Of a stretch of 64,000 nt of DNA, positions 32,742-43,430 are shown one piece after another; position 1 is the stretch's first letter, and every line of letters begins with the position of its first letter. Source of the stretch: Gigaspora margarita (lineage: Eukaryota > Glomeromycota > Glomeromycetes > Diversisporales > Gigasporaceae); NCBI GenBank assembly GCA_009809945.1, contig WTPW01000308.1, positions 373,116 through 437,115 of the forward strand, read 5' to 3'. Below the pieces are notes generated by a model. That model was not told the origin of the DNA, made no database searches, and saw only the letters and a list, made by a program, of their open reading frames with translations. The position numbers and the translations under genes are program-made.

Positions 32742-33989
32742 TTAACCTACAATGTTATCACTGTCAGACTTTGTACTGTCAGACTTAGTACTGTCAGACT
32801 TAACACTATCAGGTTTAACATTGTCAGACTTAACATTATCAGACTTAATATTATCAGCCTTAACATTGTCAGACTTAACACTATCTGACTCAGGCTTAAC
32901 ACTATCTGACTTAATGCTATCAGACTTAATACTTTCAGACTTAATACTGTCAGACTTAATACTGTCAGACTTAACAACATTAGACTTAATACTGTCAGAC
33001 TTAATAACATCAGACTTAACACTGTCAGATTTAACACTATTGTCAGACTTAACACTATTATCAGACTTAATACTGTCAGACTTAATACTGTCAGACTTAA
33101 TACTGTCAGATTTAACACTATCAGATTTATTATTTATGATGTTGTCGAAAGCTTGAATTGCTGCATGTTTTTTAGCTTCATTCTTCTTTTTTCCTTCTCC
33201 AGTTCCATAAATCTTTCCGTTAACTAAAACTTCATAAATAAATATATTATTATGAATATGTAATCCATTATTTTTCCATTTATATATAGGTTCTTTAAGA
33301 CCTTTTTTTAATATCTGTAAATCGAGTTTAACTACATGTTCTAACTCCGAGGGAATCTCATTATTATCTTCAGTATCTTTTAAAATTTCAGCCCATTGTT
33401 CAATAAATGGAGTTAAAAAAGGTTTCATATAATCCAAGACTTTATCAAAATCGCATTTACAATCCAAATATATTGCAGCGATATAAGCTTTAAAAGATTC
33501 TTCATGAATATTATCATTAATATATCTATCCATTTCATTTTCTTTATCTAATATTAAATTTTTTTCCAATTTTAATTTTCTAAAAAATCCGGCTAATGTT
33601 ACTTTATCTAAAATTTTTTGTTTTAAATATACAAGAGTGTATATTTTACATTTTGGAATGCAACAAAAAAGATAATATGATACTATATTATCGATTATAG
33701 GGTTGCCTAGAAATGCCAATCTTTCATTATTGTGATCATTATTGGAATGATTTGTTAAAGCTGTTATTCGTAAATGATGATTTTTAAATTTCCATTGTTT
33801 AATAATTTTCTTTTTAGGTAAAACTTTAAAATAAATGTATATAACGATACACAAAATTAATGAAATAAATATTGTACTAATATAATGATTATAAAAGTAA
33901 CGTAATTTTTTTGTTGCTTCATTCTTGACAAAAGTCCAAAGTAATTTATTAAATTCTTTTTCTATATGATCAGCAATATCTTTAATCAT
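32742..33989 (-). CDS. Membrane-anchored RNase III-like protein, catalytic residues lost
   Basis: Single-exon gene. The frame opens at an ATG at 34037, but the ATG at 33989 (Met17 of that frame) has the better AAAATG context and is preferred. Numbering from 34037: a hydrophobic segment at about 52-72 followed by KKK (probable single membrane anchor); an RNase III fold at about 97-218 with NNERLAFLGNPIID; a double-stranded-RNA-binding domain at about 228-301 ending GEGKKKNEAKKHAAIQAF; then a tail of about 128 residues made of KSDS(I/V/N) repeats. In active RNase III the signature is E-R-L-E-F-L-G-D and later D-x-x-E. Here these are E105, A108, N112, and E180/K183, so at least three metal ligands are replaced. 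That resembles the inactive RNase III folds of mitoribosomal mL44. The likely role is RNA binding or scaffolding at a membrane, not cleavage; this is inference. It could also be a neofunctionalised Dicer or RNase III paralogue. Confidence 0.8.
   Translation of the reverse strand: MIKDIADHIEKEFNKLLWTFVKNEATKKLRYFYNHYISTIFISLILCIVIYIYFKVLPKKKIIKQWKFKNHHLRITALTNHSNNDHNNERLAFLGNPIIDNIVSYYLFCCIPKCKIYTLVYLKQKILDKVTLAGFFRKLKLEKNLILDKENEMDRYINDNIHEESFKAYIAAIYLDCKCDFDKVLDYMKPFLTPFIEQWAEILKDTEDNNEIPSELEHVVKLDLQILKKGLKEPIYKWKNNGLHIHNNIFIYEVLVNGKIYGTGEGKKKNEAKKHAAIQAFDNIINNKSDSVKSDSIKSDSIKSDSIKSDNSVKSDNSVKSDSVKSDVIKSDSIKSNVVKSDSIKSDSIKSESIKSDSIKSDSVKPESDSVKSDNVKADNIKSDNVKSDNVKPDSVKSDSTKSDSTKSDSDNIVG
32760..33130. 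repeat. 15-bp coding minisatellite in the RNase III-like gene
   Basis: About 24 copies of TCAGACTTAA(T/C)ACTG (plus strand) encode the KSDS(I/V) tail on the minus strand. Units change in multiples of 3 bp, so the frame is kept. The opposite strand is also open for 134 codons only because of this repeat. Confidence 0.95.
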
Positions 33990-34234
33990 TTTGAAAATTT
34001 TTAAATTTGTAACGGTGAAAAGGTACTGTACGTACATAAAACTAATAACTACCTACAGGATCCTCGATTTTATTTATTTTTTTATTTTTATTTGGTTACT
34101 AAATTGGTTTGTACTCAAAACATTTACTCTCACAAAATACTTTAATAGAAGAATTTGGGGGGACATATGCATTTCAATGTTATGATGCTTTAAATCTCAA
34201 TATTGATTCGCTATTATCACCAAATATGAAAATT

Positions 34235-34540
34235 GGGTCCGTATTATTTCGCCGACAATCACTTCACCGACATAACATTTCACCGACAAATATTCTCCGA
34301 CAAATTTATTTTACCGACAGTTTGTTTCACCGAAGCTCATTTCACCGACAAGTTTTTTTTTTAAAAAGCACACTAACTTTAACCCTAATTTTACCCTGAC
34401 CCTACCATGACCCTAACGACAATGCCCAGAATTACTTTGTCGGTGAAATGAGCTTCGGTGAAATAATGTCGGTAAAATGAACTTGTCGGTGAATAATTGT
34501 TATGTCGGTGAAGTGATTGTCGACGAAATAATTGCCACCC
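34235..34540. mobile_element. Mutator-like MITE with 9-bp TSD and TTCACCGACA repeats
   Basis: ATGAAAATT flanks both sides (34226-34234, 34541-34549). The element begins GGGTCCGTATTATTTCG and ends CGAAATAATTGCCACCC. Long inverted arms contain repeated TTCACCGACA. The centre has AACCCTAATTTTACCCTGAC, another telomere-like stretch. A 9-bp duplication suggests the Mutator superfamily. Confidence 0.85.
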
Positions 34541-34549
34541 ATGAAAATT

Positions 34550-34968
34550 ATATTAAATTATATTGTAAGTTGAAATGGAATTTAAGTTTATTTTTGGAGT
34601 TATTAGAGTTGGAGTTGGGTGATAATTAAATTTTAATTATAATTATATATTATGTTCCAATCTAAGTAGATTCTTACTTACAATATTATTTTTTTCGCTG
34701 TTTGCAAATATGTATGCTAATATGTATGCTAATACTGTAAACAAGCAGTAGCAAAATAGTAAAAATTATTCTCTATCATTTAAATAATTTTTTTCACGCT
34801 TGTTATTTTTCTATTACTTGCTCTTATTAAACTAATGACACTGAAATTCTACTTATAATTCTTTTAAATCATAACATTTTTATTCAAATTATTATAAATG
34901 AAAAAATATAATTACTCAATTTTATTATTAATTTTTTTTTTAGTAAAAACTTGAGAAACATATTTTAA
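34550..34968. other. AT-rich 3' flank of the helicase gene
   Basis: Intergenic sequence between the MITE and the helicase stop codon. Small direct repeats ATATGTATGCTA at 34709-34731. No gene seen. Confidence 0.4.
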
Positions 34969-37274
34969 TTATGATAAAACTTTTCCATCCCTGATATTTC
35001 TATAGATCCTACTAGATAAATCTCTATTCTTTTTTGTTATAAAATAAGTTGCTTCCCCTCTTCTACCAGCTCTAGCAGTTCTACCCACTCTATGTAAAAA
35101 ATTTACAACAGTAGTTGGAAAATCATGAAGAATTACATGATTAACAAAAGTTGTATCAATACCTCTAGAAGCAAGATCTGTACAAACTAAAATTTTTGCA
35201 TTAGGATCTTGATTACAAAATTCATCCAATTTTTTTTTACGATCATTTATATTTCCAAATAAACCAATTACTGGAAGTTTTTTTGTTTTCAAAAAATTTT
35301 CTAATGCATGAGCACTAACACGAGTATTACAAAATATCATTGTACTTTGTTCATTGGTATTATGTTTTTTTAAAACTTCTAAAATTGCAGCACTCTTATT
35401 ATAATTATAATCTTTCATATCAATGAAATTATGTTTAAGATTAGGTAATACTTTATGAAGTGAATGACTTGTTATACTTTTAATATTAGGAAATTCTTGA
35501 TTAAGCATTTCATTCACCGTTTTAGGTAAAGTTGCAGATACAATAATTATTTGGTATGATTTATTTTGATTTTTTCCGGAATTTTTCATATTGGTAACAA
35601 TATTTTGAACTTCTTCTCCAAAACCTTTACCAAACATAGTATCTGCTTCATCAATAACAAGGTATTTTGTATCTGCCATATTAATATATCCTTGTTCAAT
35701 ATATTCTAAAAGCCCAGCAGGTGTTGCAATTACAATATCAACAGGCATCTCCAAAGTTTTCTTGATAAATCTACGATCTTTATTAGATGTTATTGCAATT
35801 GCTCTAAATTTTGCATGATGTGATAAAAGTTTTGCCACTGATAATATTTGTTCAACAAGTTCTCTTGATGGTAAAAGGACAATAGCCCGAGGACGATTGA
35901 ATCTTCTAGCTGTTGATTTTACTACTGTTTTAAGTTGTAATTCTTGTTCTAATTCTTTTTGAAATACATCAATATATTGTGGTTTTTCTTCATCAATTGG
36001 GATTTTAAGTATTTCTTCATTAATATCTTTTCGTGTATAAGAAGTTGAATTTGCTTCTTCTTCTTTTAATTTATTTACAATCGGTATTAAATATGCCAAT
36101 GTTTTTCCGGATCCTGTTTCTGCTGCACATAATATATGTTCATTATCCGTTTTTAAAATTTCAGGAATTGTTAACATTTGAATTTCTGTTGGTAAGAAAG
36201 GTTCAATATCTTTTAATGCTCCTTGTCTTATTGCATTATATACTTCTTCACGTAATTTAAATGATTCAAATGTTAAATCTGTTAATCGAATTTCTGATTT
36301 AGATGATTTAAATCTTTTCTTTAAATTTATTAGTTCAGTCGGATGTTCGGTAGGCTTCGTTTCTTGTGATCTGTTATTATGTAAGATAAAATGAAGCATT
36401 TTTTTTGAATATATTCAATTAGTATCAATAATGAATGATGTATATTAAATATTTTTTGATTAATTTGGAATAAATAATCATTTTGGAGTGATATTATCTT
36501 GTAAAACTTGTCAAATTTATCAAATTCGAGTGATTTTTTTTTGCTCAGTTCGATTCCTCGAATATGATCCGATTAGTGTTTAAAATTTTGATATTCTCAG
36601 TGTTCTCTGAGAACATTATACAATTGTTGAGAATATAAATTATTAAAATATGTTTTTCTATTTGAAAAAAAATTTTTTTTGAATTTTTTTTTTTTTTTTG
36701 TGGAGACTTTAAAAGTGTGTTTTGAATTTTAAACACTAATCGCGAGATATTTTCATCTGAATAGTATATCAAAGAAGTATACTATGACGAATTACAATGA
36801 ATTAAGATAGTTTAGTGATCAGATTCAAAAGATTTTTATATCATTCGATTCATTTTGTGCGAAAGGAATGAATAGAATGAGTATAACTATCTCTCAAAGC
36901 GGATCACTGGGTCACGAATCATCCAATATTCATGTCTACCTTATATTTGTTTGACATTTATTATCTGCAGAAAGTTCTCGTGATTTGTTTGGTAATTTGA
37001 CATCACTTTCAATTTTCATTAATCTAAATTTCGCAGGAATAAAACCACGCGTATTTTTTGATACTGGAGTTGGTTTGTTCTTAAAGTTGTTTTTTGTTTT
37101 TTTTTGAACAAGACCCTGTCCTAGGTTGATTTTTTTTTGATTTGTAGTTCGTGTTTTTAATGGCCATTTCTTAAGAGCTGAAACCGAGTGGTATATAGGA
37201 GTTGCTGATAAGAATCGAACAAATAAAGAACGACGTAATATTTTTAGAGAGCTAGTATTTAAGGACCTCTGCAT
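34969..37274 (-). CDS. MRH4: Mitochondrial DEAD-box RNA helicase (Mrh4/DDX28 type)
   Basis: Two exons: 37274-36940 and 36370-34969. The donor (AAG|GTAGAC) and acceptor (ATAACAG|ATC) join in phase to give 578 codons. The first 30 or so residues (MQRSLNTSSLKILRRSLFV...) are a typical mitochondrial presequence: basic and Ser/Leu-rich with no acidic residue. Helicase motifs in order: AAETGSGKT (I), PSRELV (Ia), TPAG (Ib), DEAD (II), SATLP (III), IFCNT (IV), TDLASRGID (V), HRVGRTARAG (VI). The upstream Q-motif region is weak, as in the Mrh4/DDX28 group. The family acts in assembly of the large mitoribosomal subunit. Length fits yeast Mrh4 (561). The open frame of exon 2 begins 9 codons before the acceptor, which could mislead annotation into a shorter cytosolic protein. 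The symbol is given by family resemblance. Confidence 0.88.
36570..36742. mobile_element. MITE in the helicase intron
   Basis: Perfect 18-bp terminal inverted repeats CGATTAGTGTTTAAAATT (36570-36587) and its complement (36725-36742). It lies in the single intron (36371-36939), which it enlarges. Confidence 0.8.
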
Positions 37275-38281
37275 TATGCGATACAATTATCCCAAATTAT
37301 GTGATCAATGTCGTGAATCTCCAGGATTATCAATGTAAATTATGAGATTTTTAATAATTTTTGCTAGATAAATGGTTAAGATAGTCGGCGCAAAAAAATT
37401 TGGCGGTCCTGTGATTTCTACCCAATCCGATTGTAGGATCAATGTGTAGCATATACCGAGAGAATTACAAAAAAAAAAAAAAAAAACTCATTTGATATCG
37501 AAATATGGAGAAATAAAAGTTTTAAGTGTATTAATGTTTAGACAATGAGTTAGTCACACAAGACTGCCAATTTTTTGCATCATGACTAGAAATAAATCAA
37601 CCTTAACACGAGGTTGTATTTGCTAGAAGAAATTCTACTTGCAAACAGTAACAATAATTATAAATTCTCCTAATGAACTCCCGCAAATTAGAGATTGTTC
37701 GTATGTGTTAATTAATTGTCTATTATCCCAAAATTTTCCGGTTAAAGATTTATGATTCCCCTCCCGATTGGATTAAAGAATATAATTAACAGTTAAAGTC
37801 AAGGAATATACAGAATTAGCACACGATTATAATTAAGAATTGGCCAATCGCAGGAGTTTTGGATTTCAAGGGTGTGACCAAAAACATATCTATCGATATT
37901 ATATAATTATATAGAGCTTCGTATTCGTTATTCAAATAATATTCATATTCGGCGAATATTCGAATAATTATCTGATGAATAATTCGAATAAATAAATCGA
38001 ATAACTATATGTTATTTATTTGTCATTAGAAAATTTTTTTATAAAAAAAAAAAGCATATCTTTTATAATACAGTAATGTCATTCTTTTATCTCATTTTTT
38101 ACTATTATTATTATTAATAAAGTGATAAATAGATTACCAAAACAATTTTCCGTGATAAGCTTTCAATTCTCGAATATTTCTAAACATTAAAAGTTGGTGG
38201 AACACACGTTTAAAAGTCTCCCGTGTAACGATCTACTAATACATATAAATTGAATTATTTACTACAGCCGCGCTTTTAACA
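37275..38281. other. Divergent intergenic region (helicase minus, unknown gene plus)
   Basis: Two genes start away from each other here, so promoters of both probably lie in this 1 kb. 37918-38010 is a small foldback of ATTCGAATAA motifs (TTCGTATTCGTTATTC ... AATAAATCGAATAAC), probably a MITE. No TATA box is clear. Confidence 0.5.
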
Positions 38282-39658
38282 ATGATGTATATTTCCGGAA
38301 GTGAATATTCAGAGGTAGCAATTGCCGCGATGTTTAAAGTTGTCGAATTTATTTCTTTTTCTAAACCTTACTGTTTATCTCTTTCATAGGCTGGTATTTC
38401 ATATGTGCTACAAAAGTCGAACGAAGAAACGGTGCTGACGGCGGACAAAATTTTAAAAACTTACCCTGAACTTTTGGAATTATATGAAAATCTCAATAAT
38501 TCCTTACCTAACTTACCTTCAAGTCCGCCTCAATCTAGATTAATGCTTAATGTGTACCAGTCCTTGATAGATGATTGTCTTGAGGAAAATCACTGTATAT
38601 ATTATTCCATGAACTATATCTTTTGCAACGCGTGACAAATCAACGGAAACTTATGATATATTTTATAGACGATGCGGCACTTGATCTTCTTGAATCTTGT
38701 CAAAGTCAGCAATATCATCCTCCTGAGTAAGGCTGTTGTCTTTATATATATATATATATAGATATATTTTCTTTTTTTTTTTTTTTTTTTCTCAAAGAAC
38801 TATTAAATCACGTACAGCTTATCAACAAATCAGGAAACACATTCGGCGACTAATGGATATCATCGTAGACGATCAAGTTGACGACGGTATTGCAGCAAGG
38901 GCCTATAAAATTTTACAACATGTTTTACAAACAAGTGGTAATGCTGCATTTCAAAATATTTGGACTTCTGAACAATTGGATTCAGAACAAGGTACCTTAT
39001 GGGAAAATTATGTAAATTTTTGGAAATTTATTGAAAACCTATTTACTTCTCTTACAAAGGTTAATAAAGTGAGTTATTTCACGAATGATACTCACTTGTT
39101 ATCACTTGTTATCACTCGTTATCACTCAATGTTTTTTTTATTTTATTTAGTCTGGCAGAATTATGATGTTATTGGATCATATTGTAAGTGTAATAGAAAT
39201 TGATATCAAAATCAAAAAAGGTAAAAAATCTTTTTCTGTTATTTGACATTTAATCAAATATTTATCTGAATTTCGTCTTTTAAATAGAAAAATTAAATTC
39301 AACATTATTATTGAAACTCATTCCGAAAAGCTGCGGAAAAGTCCGTACTAATATAAAAGATCCTATAAATGCTTTGTTATTTCCGTTTCATGAGGATGTT
39401 TCTATTGAAACTGCTCGATTATCTCAGAGAATATTGAAGCAGGTAACGATAATAAAACAATAATAATTATATTCAATCATTGGCAAATTTAAATATATAT
39501 ATATATATACTGACGTTAGTAGATACGTTTAGATAATTATTCTTTCACATGCAGGTCATATTTGTTCATCTAGTTTAATTACTGAAGTATATCAACAAAT
39601 GAACAAATTTAAACGATCCCAACTCAAATTATTTCTTCAGGTATTATATTATGATTAA

Positions 39659-39711
<53 letters not shown>

Positions 39712-40192
39712 TAAAAAAACTTACATATACCTTTTATTATAGACAATGCTATCAAGCACGTTTAAGTGCATGCTGCTTGATCTTGCTCTTCGTAATACAG
39801 ACTTTTCTCGTATTCCGCGTCAAAATAGGAATATGATCACTAGTCCTTTGAGTTTGGTAAAATTTGTGAATATCTATTTTGACTCTAAACCATATAATAA
39901 GAATGATCCTATTTCGTTATGGCGGCATATTTTTATATTGTGTTCCGCATTCCAAAGCTATGTGGATAGTAAGACAATGCGAGTTGGTCACAAGGTCTTT
40001 TGTGGCTTAAATGATGAAGAACGAAAGTTGATTGTTGATAAAGTGATAATTCAACGAATAGCAGAATTGACGAAACGAATTGATGGAGAAAAGATGGACT
40101 CTGAACTCAAGAAAAACACAAAGTTTCTTTTGGAAATAATGAGTATTGATATTGAAAGAATTTATGGGTGGTGTCTTGAAAATTCTGAATGA
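38282..40192 (+). CDS. Unidentified 8-exon gene, 457 codons
   Basis: Exons that join in frame: 38282-38338, 38390-38594, 38669-38726, 38798-39068, 39151-39220, 39288-39442, 39533-39640, 39743-40192 (total 1374 nt, exactly 458 codons with the stop). All introns are GT/AG and 50-102 nt. The intron after exon 3 and the one before exon 8 carry long T tracts. The product has no signal peptide, no membrane segment and no motif I recognise. It looks all-helical and repeat-like (e.g. AYQQIRKHIRRLMDIIVDD; DEERKLIVDKVIIQRIAEL). Exon-intron quality and unbroken phase indicate a live gene. I considered a meiotic DNA-break factor (MEI4-like) because of the short N-terminal helix and helical body, but cannot support it. 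Confidence 0.75.
39661..39710. repeat. T50 homopolymer in an intron
   Basis: Fifty consecutive T act as an extreme polypyrimidine tract upstream of the exon 8 acceptor. Length is likely to vary between strains or be uncertain in the assembly. Confidence 0.85.
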
Positions 40193-40777
40193 ATACATTT
40201 TACTATGATAATATATAATTGTGAAAAAAATATTAATTGCTTTATCATAATTTTTTGTTTCATAATGTATAATGTTACACATCTTGTAAAATTTTTATTT
40301 CATGTATATTAAAGTTCAAAATTGAAAAAGTTTTCGTTATCAGCTAATAAATGGTGAGGTCATCAAAGTTGAATTATTAACGTGTAACGATTAACGTGTA
40401 GCGAATCAAATTTAAGAGTATTCGAATTATATTATCGAGTTTAATATATTCGATTGTTTTTCGTGTCATTAGAGTCAAAGTAGACTCGGCAGAAAAAATG
40501 TTGCAAAAACTAATCAAAATACGAAAATAAGGTGTCAATTCCGTCAATGATCTTGTGTTGGTTATATGAAAACTCTTCAGGTTTCTTTTGAATATCAACC
40601 AGAATTCATTTATCTGGTTGAAACTTTTTATCGGCGGATTTTGCAAATTGGACCTTTTTGCTGGTCCCCAGATATAATCTAATAGTCAACAATCCAAAAT
40701 TTGGTAATGATCATCTCAATCGAATATTTTTAATTTTTATATATACGCTTTATTTAAAGTACTTTTTGTTTCTACAG
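40193..40777 (+). other. Intergenic region, possibly holding upstream exons of the next gene
   Basis: A protein-like stretch on the plus strand at 40581-40672 (VSFEYQPEFIYLVETFYRRI) follows a CAG acceptor-like site and ends in a stop after 30 codons. It could be an upstream exon of the gene from 40778. I could not join it in frame. Confidence 0.35.
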
Positions 40778-42245
40778 TATGATTTAGGCCAATCAGCTCT
40801 AGCTCTCATGGGACCCAGAAAATTGTAGGTAATACAACCTTAAATGAACAGTTAGATAATTTTTGCTGATCCAAAGGAGGTTTTTTTGTTCTGGTAGCGA
40901 AATAAAAACTTGTACCGTTGTACCCTCTACAAATATCGATATCGATATAATATCTTCTTCTGTACATACCCCGGATACAAAGCGGACGTTTCAAGGTAGA
41001 TTTTCTACTGCTATTTCATTATTTTATGTTATATTGGTTCTGATTTTTTACTATCCTTGTTTATAAAAGAACAGAATGACGTTGACACAGAAATCTTGGG
41101 CTTCCTGCAAATGATCGATGATTTTGGTAAAGATACTTTTAATTCTTATTAAATTTTCCTTACTATTATTGATCATGGACAATTATGTACTTATCTTACA
41201 TAAAACAAGTCATTCGATCCGTCAACTTACTTCCAGTTCAAAGAAGAAAATGAGACAAATGAGGTAAATGACAAATGTAAACTCACGATTAACCTCATTT
41301 TTAATATATTAATGATTATTTATCACCTATATATTTTAGATTTTATCAAAATCTTATGAACATTCGTTTTGATTCTTTAGAATTATCGTTAGGCAGTGTC
41401 ACATTACATGAAAGATTGGATTTAGATAATCTTTTTCTAGTAAGTGTGTAAATTTGTATTTGTAATATTTACCTATCTCAATCAAGTCTGTCTAATTTTT
41501 TATAGAAGGACAATGTTGATTCATGGATGATGTTAAATATTACACGTCCTATCATTCCCTCATTCCAAAACAATAAATCAGTCGTTCAAAAATCATTTCT
41601 GCGTAAAAGCCAAGATATCCCTGGTACGCAAGATGTACGAGTCCAGATGACTAGCAACTCATCAGCCATACCTAATACTAAAGCAGGTTATTTGTTTTTT
41701 AAAAACCATGTTTTTTCCATGATTTTTTTCATGATTTTTTTTTTATTGTTTGATATTGATGTTGTATTTAATTATAATTTCAGTAAAAGTAAAGGCGATA
41801 GGATCCGGAATAAAGCCATTACATGGCTATAGCAAACAAGGTATGTTGGGCATAATTATTTTAGCTTAGTAATAACCAAGATAACATTATTGATTTAAAT
41901 TTAGATATTTTCTCTGGGACATCACTATCATCAAAATCTTCTATTCAAGCTTATTATTGACACAACGAAGGCACTAAATACAGAAAACACAATCAATGCC
42001 CAAAAGCCATTAGGACCACATCAATCAAAGTTGACGATGATATTGACGATTTTTTAAAATTGCTCAAAGATAAAGATGGTAAATTGAGTTGAAAATTTTA
42101 TGCATATTATAAATACATTAGTACTTATAAGAATATCCTTTTTATTTTTTTAGTTAAATCGCTTCCTAGGTCAAATAATATTAAGAAACAGTCAATTCGG
42201 AAAAAAACTGATAAAACATCTAGACGAGAGCTTACAAAATCTTGA
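40778..42245 (+). pseudogene. Unidentified multi-exon gene, probably damaged
   Basis: An exon chain 40778-40824, 40877-40995 and 41070-41126 joins in frame (LGQSALALMGPRK ... IDIDIISSSVHTPDTKRTF ... VDTEILGFLQMIDDF). A second chain from about 41220 also joins in frame through ENIRFDSLELSLGS-like text (RFDSLELSLGSVTLHE), DSWMMLNITRPIIPSF, KVKAIGSGIKPLHGYSKQ and DIFSGTSLSSKSSIQAYY, to the basic C-terminus KKTDKTSRRELTKS and stop at 42243-42245. I cannot reconcile the phase between the two chains, and an in-frame TGA lies at 41958-41960. It is therefore either a decaying gene, a gene with an assembly error, or one with an unrecognised small exon. The Ser/Lys-rich C-terminus suggests a nuclear protein; no domain is recognised. 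Confidence 0.5.
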
Positions 42246-42611
42246 TGAATAATACGAGTCATTCGTAATTTATCAGTCTATTCAAGCTTTGAAAAGTTTC
42301 TTTAAAAGTTTTTTTTTTTTTAATACTGTATAATTCTTATAATTATTTTTTATATTGCCGCATCAAAAAGCGTAATGGTAATTCTGTAATTTGGGAAATT
42401 CGTACGCGTTAGATCACGTATGATCAACATAAATGAATCAAAATAATCAAATATAGTAACAAGCTGTCAACGCTATCATACAACTGATTAAACGCACAAA
42501 GACCACAAAAGAGCAGAAGGGTAAACCACAGACGATATTGGATCAACGGTTTAAAGGAAAGCCAAAAGAAACATCGACTCAGCTAGATTCAAATAAGCAG
42601 AATCTATAGAG
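42246..42611 (+). other. Intergenic or upstream part of the SNM1-like relic
   Basis: At 42470-42609 the plus strand encodes an open basic stretch with KPQTILDQRFKGKP, which resembles a PCNA-interacting (PIP) box, and then a stop. SNM1A proteins do carry a PIP box, so this may belong to the next feature. That link is speculative. Confidence 0.35.
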
Positions 42612-43180
42612 ATGTCAGACTCCAATTTATCTTCTGTTAATATGAATGTCGACAAGGCTGAGCATGAATTTGTTAGTTTGTTAAATAATAAAATTCTGTT
42701 TGCCGTTGGCGCATATTCTATCGGTAAAGAAAAGGTCTTTTGGGTAAGTTGACATTTATAGGATTGTAACGAAAAGACTCAAGTTAATAAATACCATAAT
42801 TATTTTTTATAGGTATCGCGAAAGCATTAAACTCAAAAATTTTACGTGACATAAGTTAAAACGAAAGTGCTTATGTGTAAAGAGAACCCTGAGTGGAAGC
42901 GCTTTTAACAAATAACCCTCATGAAGCTTCTATGCATGTTATGTGTTTGTCGAAAATAAAACCAGAGGTATATTAATTAAAATTAACTAATAATTAACCT
43001 ATTCATATTAGATATATTTAATGCTCACAAAATATATTGTATGAAAATAATTTTGTAGGGATTAATATACTATCTTCAAAGTCTACAGCCAACATTTAAA
43101 CATGTCATCCAACTGGTTGGGCTTATAAACCCTCTACTTGTGGAACATTCTCAACATCGTCTACAATCGAGGAGATATTG
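42612..43180 (+). pseudogene. SNM1/Pso2 (DCLRE1A-type) nuclease relic
   Basis: Three pieces match the metallo-beta-lactamase/beta-CASP nuclease that repairs DNA crosslinks. NNKILFAVGAYSIGKEKVFW (42688-42744) is the V-G-T/A-Y-S-I-G-K-E-K-V-F motif, followed by a GT intron. IAKALNSKILRDIS (about 42814-42855) is next. LQSLQPTFKHVI (about 43077-43112) comes with a shifted-frame TGWAYKPSTCGTFSTSST. TAA and other stops interrupt the middle block and a frameshift breaks the last. Only the C-terminal part of the family is present and the metal-binding HxHxDH region is absent. The copy is dead, truncated by the repeat beginning at 43197. Confidence 0.75.
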
Positions 43181-43196
43181 AATAACACACCTACTT

Positions 43197-43430
43197 TTAA
43201 TCACGAAACATCCAAACATCCGAAGAACAAGTACGGGCGAAGAAGAAATAAATCAAAGAATTAATATTAAAAATTTATTGCGAAGGAAGAAGAGAGAAAC
43301 TTAATTTAATGTAAAAGTCCCATCCCTTACGATAATTAATGTGATGTAATGGTGATTCGAAGCCCTTCATTTTAACAAATCATGATAATTTTAAGAGATG
43401 GATGTAAGGATAGATAGTAAAAGCCCCCTT
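43197..43430 (+). repeat. Dispersed repeat, second copy of 22086-22310
   Basis: Starts TCACGAAACATCCAAACATC and ends near GCCCCCTTGAC. It directly truncates the SNM1/Pso2 relic, so it moved here after or during loss of that gene. Confidence 0.75.

Noticed and set aside
32752..33156. 134-residue plus-strand frame of LSDL repeats
   Set aside because: It is antisense to the RNase III-like gene and open only because a 15-bp minisatellite has no stops in that frame.
38282..42245. Assignment of the two unknown genes to the meiotic MEI4/REC114 pair
   Set aside because: Only vague helical and size resemblance; I could not point to a conserved signature motif.
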